From: Mycobacterium intermedium
GTDB lineage: Bacteria; Actinomycetota; Actinomycetes; Mycobacteriales; Mycobacteriaceae
Assembly: GCF_002086275.1 (NCBI RefSeq)
Contig: NZ_MVHT01000004.1
Location: forward strand, 62,001 to 126,000
Reading direction: 5' to 3'
Length of the DNA stretch: 64,000 nucleotides
The position numbers and the translations under genes are program-made. Position 1 is the stretch's first letter; every line of letters begins with the position of its first letter. Of this stretch, positions 1 through 7,353 are shown one piece after another. The notes under the pieces are model-generated. The model had not been told where the DNA came from, searched no databases, and worked only from the letters and a program-made list of their open reading frames with translations.

Positions 1-497
1 GGATACGCCTTCAGGCCGCCGACCGACGACGTCAATATGATTGAGCCACCCCGTTTTCCGGCGATGATGTGTGGCACACCGGCTTTCACCGTTTTCCAGA
101 CGCCGGTCAGGTTCACGTCCATCATTTCCTGCCAGTCGTGTTCGGTGCACTGGTCCAGGGTGTCACCGCCATTACCGATGCCGGCATTGGCGACGATGAT
201 GTCCAACCGGCCCAACTGCTCGACGCCGGCGTCCACCGCGGCCTTGAGGTCGTCGTAATTGCGCACGTCGACCTCGGCGGTGAAGATCCGCCGGTTGAGG
301 CCCTTCACCAGATTTGCGGTTTCGGCCAGATCTTCCGGGGTTGCCGGCGGGATCGGGCTGGTTTCCACGACTCGCTTGCAGACGTCGATGGCGATGATGT
401 CGGCGCCCTCTTGCGCCAATCGCACCGCGTGGCTGCGGCCCTGACCGTGCGCCGCCCCGGTGATGAAGGCGACTTTGCCTTCAACGCGTCCAGTCAT
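1..497 (-). CDS. SDR family oxidoreductase, mycofactocin-coupled type (3' end outside window)
   Basis: This is the first 165 or so residues of a short-chain dehydrogenase; the C-terminal part lies beyond the left edge. Translation starts at ATG 497. A Rossmann motif TGAAHGQG lies near residues 14-21, NAG near residue 107, and the catalytic serine region TSSVG close to the edge; the Tyr/Lys pair is not in the window. After beta-2 (IIAIDVC) there is a roughly 30-residue insertion of the kind found in mycofactocin-coupled SDRs, which keep their nicotinamide cofactor bound (family knowledge). It follows the P450 by 36 bases on the same strand, so it probably oxidises the alcohol that the P450 makes (inference). 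Confidence 0.85.
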   Translation of the reverse strand, partial: MTGRVEGKVAFITGAAHGQGRSHAVRLAQEGADIIAIDVCKRVVETSPIPPATPEDLAETANLVKGLNRRIFTAEVDVRNYDDLKAAVDAGVEQLGRLDIIVANAGIGNGGDTLDQCTEHDWQEMMDVNLTGVWKTVKAGVPHIIAGKRGGSIILTSSVGGLKAY

Positions 498-533
498 TTT
501 CTCTCCTATCGGGCTCTAACCGGTGCACCGGCC

Positions 534-1736
534 TCAGCCGATAACGGCCGGCATGGTCTCCCAACCCCGAACGGTGGATGTCGGGGAAAGCTTTGCGTTT
601 GACAGGTCGACCTCCCATTCCGGGAAGCGCTTCAAAATTTCCTCCAGTGCGATGCGGCCCTCGAGTCGAGCCAGCGCCGAACCGAGGCAGTAGTGGGTGC
701 CGACGCTGAAGGTGAGGTGCTGATGCGGCTCGCGGCGGATGTCGAAAACGTCACCGTCCGGCGGGAATTGGCGGTGGTCGCGGTTGGCCGCACCGATGAG
801 CATCATCATGACGCTGCCTTCGGGAACCGTCCGGCCGTAGTACTCGACATCCCGCGTGACGTACCGCGCCACGTGCGGCGCCGGCGGTTCGAACCGCAGC
901 AACTCCTCGATGGCGGCCGGAATCAATGACGGGTTCTCGACCAGTGCGCGACGTTGATCGGGGTGTTCGGCCAGCACCTTGCCCGCCCACCCGATCAGCC
1001 GGGTGGTGGTCTCGTTGCCGGCGCCGGACACGACGGTGATGTAGGTCAGCAGTTCCTCGCGGCGCATCCGGCGCACGGTGCCGGTCTCGTCCTCGAATTC
1101 GGCGTTGAGGAGTTCGGTGGTGAGGTCGTTCGACGGATTCGCCGCGCGCCAGTCGATGTAATTGCCGAAGAAGTCGCTGCTGAGCATCGCTTCGGCCGAG
1201 AACTCCATCGGCTTGCCGGCCTCGGTGCGCATCTGCGCGTTGGCGAAATCCCGTGCGGCTTCTTGTTCTTCCTCGGGCACACCCAGCAGCATGCCGATCA
1301 CCCGCATCGGCATCTGGGCGCCGAGGTCGGTGACGAAGTCGAACCGTTCGCCGCCGATCAGCGGATCCAAACTGCGCGCGCAGAATTCGCGGATCTTGGG
1401 CTCCAAGTCGTTGATCTTGCGCGGAGTGAACATGCGCGACAACAACTTCCGGTGGACATCGTGAATGGGGGGATCCGAGAAGATGAGCACGCCCGGCGGC
1501 ATCTCGATGTTGGCTCGGATCAGTTCGAGGATGGCGCCCCTGGCCGAGCTGAACGTTTGGTAGTCCACCAACGCGTTGTCAACGTCGGCGAAGCGGCTCA
1601 ACGCGTAGAAGTCGTGCTTTTCGTTGTAGTACAGCGGCGCCTCTCCGCGCAGCCGGCGGAAGGTCGGGTAAGGGTCGGCGTTGAGCTCTACGTCGTAAGG
1701 GTCGAAATAGACGTCGCTGGCTGCGCTGACTGTCAC
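534..1736 (-). CDS. cytochrome P450
   Basis: This is a full-length bacterial class P450 of 400 residues, a soluble monooxygenase that hydroxylates a substrate with electrons from a ferredoxin. Visible landmarks are the I-helix oxygen-activation motif AGNETT at about 239-244, the K-helix ExxR (E278, R281) and the haem-binding loop FSVGTHYCLG, with Cys350 as the thiolate ligand. The start is ATG 1736. The mycofactocin-type SDR follows 36 bases downstream. A GAGAA-N5-TTCTC palindrome lies 112 bases upstream of the start and is the likely operator. No ferredoxin gene is adjacent, so it must borrow one, for example one of the four elsewhere in the window. The subfamily was not assigned. Confidence 0.95.
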   Translation of the reverse strand: MTVSAASDVYFDPYDVELNADPYPTFRRLRGEAPLYYNEKHDFYALSRFADVDNALVDYQTFSSARGAILELIRANIEMPPGVLIFSDPPIHDVHRKLLSRMFTPRKINDLEPKIREFCARSLDPLIGGERFDFVTDLGAQMPMRVIGMLLGVPEEEQEAARDFANAQMRTEAGKPMEFSAEAMLSSDFFGNYIDWRAANPSNDLTTELLNAEFEDETGTVRRMRREELLTYITVVSGAGNETTTRLIGWAGKVLAEHPDQRRALVENPSLIPAAIEELLRFEPPAPHVARYVTRDVEYYGRTVPEGSVMMMLIGAANRDHRQFPPDGDVFDIRREPHQHLTFSVGTHYCLGSALARLEGRIALEEILKRFPEWEVDLSNAKLSPTSTVRGWETMPAVIG

Positions 1737-1933
1737 GGATTGCCGCCTCTCGCCGTAACCGGGTCTTGCCGCAACTGAACCCTGTCATCACCCACCGATA
1801 AGTGTCAACGAGGAATCCGTTTTAGCTATTTGCGGTTCTTGTTATCAGAGAATAGCGTTCTCAAGATCGTGACTCAAACCACCCACGTGCGATATTCGCT
1901 CGCCGCGCGAATTAAGAGGAAAAACGCGTCGCC
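1737..1933. promoter_or_regulatory. promoter region of the P450-SDR operon
   Basis: This AT-richer gap separates the P450 start from the stop of the TetR gene. It contains the inverted repeat at 1848-1862. No gene was seen in it. Confidence 0.5.
1848..1862. promoter_or_regulatory. operator-like palindrome GAGAA-N5-TTCTC, copy A
   Basis: The sequence is GAGAATAGCGTTCTC, with exact 5-base arms around a 5-base spacer. It lies upstream of the P450 gene. The same 15-base architecture recurs in other promoter regions of this window, including the region shared by the neighbouring TetR gene and the acyl-CoA dehydrogenase at 2807. Confidence 0.65.
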
Positions 1934-2653
1934 CTAGTCGGCGGCGAAGCCCCGTGAGCAGAAATCCCACACCTCATCGGCGGTGATGGGATGCACCGTC
2001 GCGTCGTCCTCGCCACCACTGGATTGGGCGATGAACATGACCGTCTGCATCGTCATGGCCGCCATTCGCTTCGCGTTGACGCCCGCGCGCAACTTGCCGA
2101 CCTGCGCGGCGGCTTCCATGAGCTCGGTGAGCAACGTCAGCAGGGGTGCGTGCGCCACCTTGACCTCGGCCGGGTGGGTGACCAGCAGCCGCGGGGCAAA
2201 GTCGGTGAACAGCGGTCGCTGGGCGGTGGGGTCGGGGCGGGAGGCCTCGTAGAGCAGCTCGACGGCGACCTTCAGCCGCTCGAGGGGGTCGGTGTGGCTC
2301 TCCGTTGCGGCGCGGATCTGGTCGGCGGAACGGCTGAGGGCGTCCTCGAACAACGCGAGCAGCAGTTCGTGTTTACCGTCGAACTGCAGGTAGAAGCTGC
2401 GCAACGACTGGCGCGAGCGGTCCACGACCTCCTGAACGGTAAAGTCCGTGCTGCCCTTCTCGATGATGATCGCCTGCGCCGCGTCGAGGAAGCGCTGAAC
2501 GCGCTGCGCCGCCCGCAGTTTCGCCGTCTTGATGGACCGCTCGACCGCGCGCTGCTTCCAGGCCGGCTCTTCGCTCGGGTCGGTCACGGGCGGCTCACTT
2601 GATTGCCGCGCGGGAAGAACATGGTTGGACTGTACCGGAGAACGCCGTGCCAT
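1934..2653 (-). CDS. TetR family transcriptional regulator
   Basis: This is a DNA-binding repressor-type protein of about 239 residues. The N-terminal helix-turn-helix covers roughly residues 50-95 (DFTVQEVVDRSRQSLRSFY, then a KHELLLALF helix), preceded by a basic tail. The C-terminal half is a helical ligand-binding region with no recognised signature. ATG 2653 is preferred because AGGAGG lies 11-12 bases upstream; an in-frame GTG at 2674 would place that ribosome site inside the gene. It is divergent from the acyl-CoA dehydrogenase at 2807, and the intervening DNA carries a perfect palindrome (2710-2724) that recurs before other operons. It is therefore the best candidate for local master regulator (inference). 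The ligand may be a CoA ester, which is not shown by sequence. Confidence 0.9.
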   Translation of the reverse strand: MARRSPVQSNHVLPARQSSEPPVTDPSEEPAWKQRAVERSIKTAKLRAAQRVQRFLDAAQAIIIEKGSTDFTVQEVVDRSRQSLRSFYLQFDGKHELLLALFEDALSRSADQIRAATESHTDPLERLKVAVELLYEASRPDPTAQRPLFTDFAPRLLVTHPAEVKVAHAPLLTLLTELMEAAAQVGKLRAGVNAKRMAAMTMQTVMFIAQSSGGEDDATVHPITADEVWDFCSRGFAAD

Positions 2654-2709
2654 CGGTGTGCTCGACCTCCTCACGGGCGTCGTTTCGGAGATTGTAACTT
2701 GCCTACGAC

Positions 2710-2724
2710 GAGAATACTATTCTC
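2710..2724. promoter_or_regulatory. operator-like palindrome GAGAA-N5-TTCTC, copy B
   Basis: The sequence is GAGAATACTATTCTC, a perfect palindrome around a central C. It sits between the divergent TetR gene (start 2653) and the acyl-CoA dehydrogenase (start 2807), the expected place for an autoregulatory TetR operator. It is the most symmetric of the copies in the window. Confidence 0.75.
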
Positions 2725-2806
2725 TTAGATGTGTGTTGGGAAGCAAAGTTGCGAGAGCGAATCCCGCTAAGCGCCCGGCCAGCCCCATGAAGCCTCGAGG
2801 AGTCCC

Positions 2807-3982
2807 GTGCAGCTGACCTTCGACGCCGATGTCGAGGCATTCCGCGCCGAATTTGTGGCGTTTCTCGATCAGCACTTGCCTGACCACTCCGAGGGGTTCG
2901 AGCGGCCGCGGTCGTGTTCGCACATCCCGGAATGGGCACGTCGGTGGCAGCGCCTCCTGTTCGACAACGGGTGGCTGCTGCCGGGCAATCCACCCGAATT
3001 CGGCGGGCGCAACGCCTCGCTGCTGGAGCAGTACGTGTACCTGGAGGAGTTGGCGCGGCGGCGGATCTACCACAGTTTCAATCCCCAGGGCATCGGCATC
3101 ATCGCGGCATCGTTGCTCACTTTCGGTAACCCGGAGCAGAAGCAGCGCTGGGCGGTGCCGATCTTGCGCGCCGAGATCACCGCGTCCCTGGGCATGAGCG
3201 AACCCGGCGCCGGCTCGGACCTGGCGTCGCTACGAACACGGGCGGTGCGCGACGGCGACCATTTCGTGGTCAACGGGCAGAAGGTTTGGACGTCGGGTGC
3301 CCACGACGCCGATGTGCTGCTGACATTCGTACGCACTGACCCGGCGGCGCCAAAGCACAAGGGAATCAGCGTGTTGCTGATTCCCACCGATACTCCCGGC
3401 GTGGTTCGCCGCCCGTTCGCATCGGTATGTGGCCACGACGACGTGGATTTCAACGAGGTGTTCTTCACCGACGTACGCGTGCCGGTGGCGAATCTGGTGG
3501 GTGAACTCAACGGTGGCTGGCGCGTCGCACACGGCTCACTCGGGCACGAACGAGCGATGCTGTGGATGGACTACGCCAACCTATTGCATGAGCTGACGGT
3601 CGATTTCGGCCCCTCGGGCGCCCTGGAGCGCGACAGCTACGCCACCTTGGTGATGGACGCCCAGGCGCTGCGGCTACTGGGTTCGGCGGCGCTGGCGAAG
3701 GCGGCCCGCGGAAATGAGGACGTACCGGCCCAGTCGGTGTTGAAACTCCTTGGCTCCGAGGCCTTACAACGCGGCACCGAGAATGCGCTGAACGCCGCCG
3801 GGGCCGGCGGACTTGTGCATCCCGCGATGACGTCGGCTTTTGCTCCATTAGATCTCGACGGCCACTATGGCAGTTGGTTCGACCGGTACGCCCGTACCTT
3901 CGCCGCAACGATCGCCGGCGGGACATCAGAAATACAGCGCAGCATCATCGCCCAACGCATACTCGGGCTGCCGCGCAACTAG
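2807..3982 (+). CDS. acyl-CoA dehydrogenase (FadE type)
   Basis: This is a 391-residue flavoenzyme predicted to introduce an alpha,beta double bond into an acyl-CoA. It starts at GTG 2807 behind GAGGAG. The N-terminal helical domain contains WARRWQRLLFDNGWLLP, the middle domain has SLGMSEPGAGSDLASLRTRA and NGQKVWTSGAHDAD (about 125-175), and the C-terminal helical domain ends IAGGTSEIQRSIIAQRILG. It is a close paralogue of the protein at 42421-43596, with the same length, the same opening residues MQLTFD and long identical stretches. Copy B of the operator lies 83 bases upstream. Unlike its paralogue it has no adjacent second acyl-CoA dehydrogenase subunit. The substrate is unknown. Confidence 0.93.
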   Translation: MQLTFDADVEAFRAEFVAFLDQHLPDHSEGFERPRSCSHIPEWARRWQRLLFDNGWLLPGNPPEFGGRNASLLEQYVYLEELARRRIYHSFNPQGIGIIAASLLTFGNPEQKQRWAVPILRAEITASLGMSEPGAGSDLASLRTRAVRDGDHFVVNGQKVWTSGAHDADVLLTFVRTDPAAPKHKGISVLLIPTDTPGVVRRPFASVCGHDDVDFNEVFFTDVRVPVANLVGELNGGWRVAHGSLGHERAMLWMDYANLLHELTVDFGPSGALERDSYATLVMDAQALRLLGSAALAKAARGNEDVPAQSVLKLLGSEALQRGTENALNAAGAGGLVHPAMTSAFAPLDLDGHYGSWFDRYARTFAATIAGGTSEIQRSIIAQRILGLPRN

Positions 3983-3998
3983 CCGCCAGGTTTCACCC

Positions 3999-4022
3999 AA
4001 ACCCGGGGGTTTACCCGGGGTC
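3999..4022. promoter_or_regulatory. LuxR-module element, copy 1
   Basis: The sequence here (AAACC, CGGGGGTTTACCC, GGGGTC in order) recurs in inverted orientation at 9063-9085 with a single one-base gap. This copy lies 83 bases upstream of the FAD oxidase start and just after the acyl-CoA dehydrogenase stop. The two copies flank the catabolic genes next to the LuxR-type regulator, which suggests they are its binding sites. Confidence 0.55.
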
Positions 4023-4104
4023 AGCGCGTCGTCGTGGGTGCCAATGTTTATTCGACACAGCATGGCCGGCGGCTGACGGGCCGTCCCTATCGAGGATGAC
4101 CTCA

Positions 4105-5973
4105 ATGGATTCCAGCGTTCTCAGCCAACTCGCAGCGGTACTGTCCAGGCCCGACGCGGTTCTGACCGATACCGATGCGTTGACCGAACGAGGTCGTGAC
4201 TACTGGGGGTTCGGTGGCGTGCCGGGGGTGGCCCTTCGCCCGGCATCGCGCACCGAGGTGGTCTCGGTCTTGCGCATCGCGGCCGCACATCACATACCCG
4301 TCGTGACGCGGGGCGGCGCGTCGAACTGCAGTGCCGGCATGATGGCCGCACCCGATGTGGTGATGCTCGACATGTCGGCGATGAATCGCGTGCTGGCCGT
4401 GGATCCCGACGCGCGCACCGCACGTGTCGAGGCCGGCGTCATCAACGCCGACCTGCAGAAGCAGTTGCTGCAGTACGGCCTGTGCTTCTCGCCGGACCCG
4501 GTCTCGGCGCCACTGTCGACGGTCGCCGGCAACATCATCGAAAACGCCGGTGGACCACACGCATTGAAGTACGGCGTCACGTACAATCATGTGCTCGCGG
4601 TCGAATTGGTCCTGGCTGACGGCACGGTGGTGAACCTGTCCGCCGAGGATGACGGCGCGGACCTGCTCGGGGTGATCATCGGGTCGGAGGGAACGCTCGG
4701 CATCGTTACCGAAGCAACCGTGGCGCTTCGCCCCATCGCCCCGGTGACCCACAGCCTGATGGGTAGCTTCGCCTCGGCGCATGATGCCGCGGACGCCGTC
4801 GCCGACATAATCGGCACCGGTACGGTGCCGGCCGCTTTGGAATGGCTCGATCGCGCGGGAATTGCGGGGCTACAGGCGTTTACCGACACCGGCTACCCCA
4901 CCGACGTGGATGCGATCGTGCTGGTCGACGTCGACGGCACCGCCGAGGAAGTGGAGCGCGACGCGGCGACGGTCGAAAAGGTGTTGCGGCGCAAGTCCGT
5001 CGAGGTGCGGGTCGCCACCGACGACCAGGCTCGCGAAAAGCTCTGGTACGGACGCCTGCACGCACCCGACGCCGTGGTACGCAGCGGCCACGACTACTTC
5101 ATCGGGGACGTCACCGTGCCGCGCAACAGGATCCCGGAAATGCAAGAGGCCATCCAGCGGGCCGCGACTCGGCATTCCGACGGACTGTTGTTCATCGCGG
5201 TGGCCGGGCACGCCGGTGACGGAGACCTGCACCCGATTTCATTCTTCGATCGGACCAATCCCAAAGCCGCGGCGGCATTGGAAGCTGCTAACAACGAAAT
5301 CGTCGATGCCGCACTGGACCTCGGTGGAACGCTGACCGGCGAACACGGCGTCGGCACCGAGAAGCGCCAGTTCATGACCAAGCGGTTCACCCCCGTCGAG
5401 ATCGCCGCGCAGCGGGCCGTGAAGCGTGTCTTCGACCCTGCTGGACAACTCAATCCCGGGGTGCTGCTTCCCGACCTGTCGGCGGACGAGCCCGTGGTGA
5501 ACCTCTTCGAGGAAACGGTGCGGGTGTCGTTGGACCGCTACCGTGGGGGCCCCGCCGTGCCGACAGATTTTGACGACGCGGCGCCGGTCGCCGCCACACA
5601 CATCGAGCTCAACGCGGCGAACCTGAGCTTGAATGTCGGTGCCGGAGTGTTGCTCACCGACCTAGCCGCCTTCCTGGCCGAGCACGGCATGGGTTGCAGC
5701 GCGCTACCCTCCGACCTCGGCGACGACCCCCGCACGAGAAGCGTCGGCGCGCTCATAGCCACCGCAAGCGGCGCGGACCGGCACGCCGTGCGCAATGGTC
5801 TGCTCGGCTTGGAAGTGGTCCTGACCGACGGGCGTGCACCGGCCCGGTTCGGCGGCGAAACCATGAAGGACGTGGCGGGCTACGACCTGAAACGCCTCTT
5901 CATCGGCTCCCACGGGGCATTCGGCGATATCGTGTCGGCGATCTTCAAGGTCAACTGCTTGCCGGCGGCATGA
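4105..5973 (+). CDS. FAD-linked 2-hydroxyacid oxidase, GlcD-GlcE fusion
   Basis: This is a 622-residue flavoprotein of the vanillyl-alcohol-oxidase superfamily. Residues 1 to about 460 form a complete GlcD-like unit: PP-loop region VTRGGASNCSAG, FAD-contact stretch PLSTVAGNIIENAGG, IGSEGTLGIVTEA, and C-terminal cap motifs GHAGDGDLHP and GEHGVGTEK. Residues from about 480 to 622 resemble GlcE, ending with TMKDVAGYDLKRLFIGSHG, the second FAD subunit of glycolate oxidase. In many bacteria these are separate genes. ATG 4105 is chosen because GAGG lies 9 bases upstream. A D-2-hydroxyacid such as mandelate or a related arylglycolate is a plausible substrate because a benzoylformate-decarboxylase homologue lies nearby (inference). 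The 3' end overlaps the convergent quinone reductase by 23 bases. Confidence 0.88.
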   Translation: MDSSVLSQLAAVLSRPDAVLTDTDALTERGRDYWGFGGVPGVALRPASRTEVVSVLRIAAAHHIPVVTRGGASNCSAGMMAAPDVVMLDMSAMNRVLAVDPDARTARVEAGVINADLQKQLLQYGLCFSPDPVSAPLSTVAGNIIENAGGPHALKYGVTYNHVLAVELVLADGTVVNLSAEDDGADLLGVIIGSEGTLGIVTEATVALRPIAPVTHSLMGSFASAHDAADAVADIIGTGTVPAALEWLDRAGIAGLQAFTDTGYPTDVDAIVLVDVDGTAEEVERDAATVEKVLRRKSVEVRVATDDQAREKLWYGRLHAPDAVVRSGHDYFIGDVTVPRNRIPEMQEAIQRAATRHSDGLLFIAVAGHAGDGDLHPISFFDRTNPKAAAALEAANNEIVDAALDLGGTLTGEHGVGTEKRQFMTKRFTPVEIAAQRAVKRVFDPAGQLNPGVLLPDLSADEPVVNLFEETVRVSLDRYRGGPAVPTDFDDAAPVAATHIELNAANLSLNVGAGVLLTDLAAFLAEHGMGCSALPSDLGDDPRTRSVGALIATASGADRHAVRNGLLGLEVVLTDGRAPARFGGETMKDVAGYDLKRLFIGSHGAFGDIVSAIFKVNCLPAA

Positions 5974-6937
5974 GCAGGGTGGAGCCGCGCGTCTTACGCG
6001 ATTCCAGGTCGCGGTGTGCTTGGGCGGCGTCGGCCAGCGCATAGCGCTGACCAATGCTGGGCTCGACCGTGCCGCTGCCGATAGCTCGGAAGAGTTCCGT
6101 TGCACGCCAGGCAAACTCGTGGTATGTGCGGTTGAAATGACTGCGCAGCGGGCGGGTCAGGTACACGGAACCCGCGGTGTTCAGCCGTTGCGGATCGACC
6201 GGTGGAACCGGCCCGCTGGCGGCGCCGAAAAGTACCAGCGTGCCGCGAATGGCCAGGCTTGCCAGGCTGGCATCGAAGGTTGTTCGGCCGACTCCGTCGT
6301 ATACCGCGGCCACGCCGCGGCCGTGGGTCAGTTCCCGGATGACTGAACCGAATTCGGCTGGATCGGCCGGGTAGTCAAGGACGTGCGCCGCTCCCGCCTG
6401 CCGTGACCGGTCCGCCTTGGCCGGGGTCGACGTCGTTGTGATCACCCGAGCGCCAACACTGGTAGCCCACTGGGTCAGGATGAGGCCGACGCCGCCCGCG
6501 CCGGCATGCAGCAGAATGGTGTCACCCGGCTTCACCCGGTATGCGGAGTTGATCAGGAAGTGCGCCGTCAGACCCTTCAACAGCGACGCGGCCGCGACAT
6601 CGCTGGCGATGTCGTCCGGCACATGTGCGGCGAAAGCTGCTGGTGTGACGCAGTATTCGGCATAGGCTCCGACCGCGTCGGCGGTAGCGACACGGTCGCC
6701 CGCCTGAACCGTGGAGACGTGCGAGCCGACGCTGACGACGGTGCCGGCAACCTCATTACCCGGTGTGAAAGGCAATGCCTTTGGGTACCGCCCCGATCGG
6801 AAATGGGTGTCGATGAAGTTGACCCCGATCGCCTCCGACTTGATCAGCACGCCGTCGGCGTCGGGCTCCGGTTCTGGAACTTCGGTATAGCTGAGAACTT
6901 CGGGCCCACCGGTTCGACTCACCCCCACCGCGCGCAT
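5951..6937 (-). CDS. zinc-independent NADPH:quinone reductase-like MDR oxidoreductase
   Basis: This is a 328-residue medium-chain dehydrogenase/reductase of the quinone oxidoreductase (zeta-crystallin) group. The GroES-like domain covers about residues 1-125 (GVNFIDTHFRSGRY, PFTPGNEVAG) and lacks the cysteine and histidine ligands of zinc alcohol dehydrogenases. The nucleotide-binding motif is HAGAGGVGL near residue 144. It probably reduces quinones or enones with NADPH. It is the last gene of a leftward run with the tautomerase (9-base gap) and the decarboxylase (11-base gap). The start is ATG 6937. Its 3' end overlaps the FAD oxidase coming from the other side. Confidence 0.9.
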   Translation of the reverse strand: MRAVGVSRTGGPEVLSYTEVPEPEPDADGVLIKSEAIGVNFIDTHFRSGRYPKALPFTPGNEVAGTVVSVGSHVSTVQAGDRVATADAVGAYAEYCVTPAAFAAHVPDDIASDVAAASLLKGLTAHFLINSAYRVKPGDTILLHAGAGGVGLILTQWATSVGARVITTTSTPAKADRSRQAGAAHVLDYPADPAEFGSVIRELTHGRGVAAVYDGVGRTTFDASLASLAIRGTLVLFGAASGPVPPVDPQRLNTAGSVYLTRPLRSHFNRTYHEFAWRATELFRAIGSGTVEPSIGQRYALADAAQAHRDLESRKTRGSTLLMPPASS

Positions 6938-6946
6938 GCGGTTACG

Positions 6947-7342
6947 TCACTGCGCGGCCAACCACGCCTGTTCTTCGCCCGGATTGGGGAGCGCTCGCCC
7001 GCCCTCCATCGCGAAGTGCGCGGGACTGTTTTGAATGATGACCAGGACGCGGTGCGGCGGAATGCCGGTCACTTCGGTGGCCGCATTCGCCACTTCGGCC
7101 AGCAGTTGGCTGGTTTCGTCATCGGGATGACCCGTGCGCACCCAACCGTTGATGAGCAAGGGTTGCGCCGGTTGGGCATCGGTGTAGACGGAATCAGCGG
7201 GTAGCTCGTTGAACACCACGTTGATATAGGTGCTGGGCACGTGATTGACGCGGGAATGGATCTCGGTGATGGCGGCGGCCAGATTGGCCTTGGTCTGCCC
7301 GTCAAGCGTCGAGGCGGCCGTGGTGATGGTGTAGACGGGCAA
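6947..7342 (-). CDS. tautomerase superfamily protein
   Basis: This is a 131-residue protein beginning M-PVYTITT. After removal of formyl-Met the N-terminus is Pro, which is the catalytic base of the 4-oxalocrotonate tautomerase superfamily (family knowledge). At about twice the 4-OT length it resembles the fused-subunit branch (cis-CaaD and malonate semialdehyde decarboxylase type). The second half contains RVLVIIQNSPAHFAMEGG. The start is an unusual TTG at 7342, supported by AGGAGG 6 bases upstream and by the need for Pro at position 2. It lies between the decarboxylase and the quinone reductase in one operon and probably isomerises a keto/enol intermediate there. Confidence 0.85.
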   Translation of the reverse strand: MPVYTITTAASTLDGQTKANLAAAITEIHSRVNHVPSTYINVVFNELPADSVYTDAQPAQPLLINGWVRTGHPDDETSQLLAEVANAATEVTGIPPHRVLVIIQNSPAHFAMEGGRALPNPGEEQAWLAAQ

Positions 7343-7353
7343 GTGTGTCCTCC

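Noticed and set aside
954-1778. 274-codon open frame opposite the P450
   Set aside because: A shadow of the P450 reading frame on the other strand.
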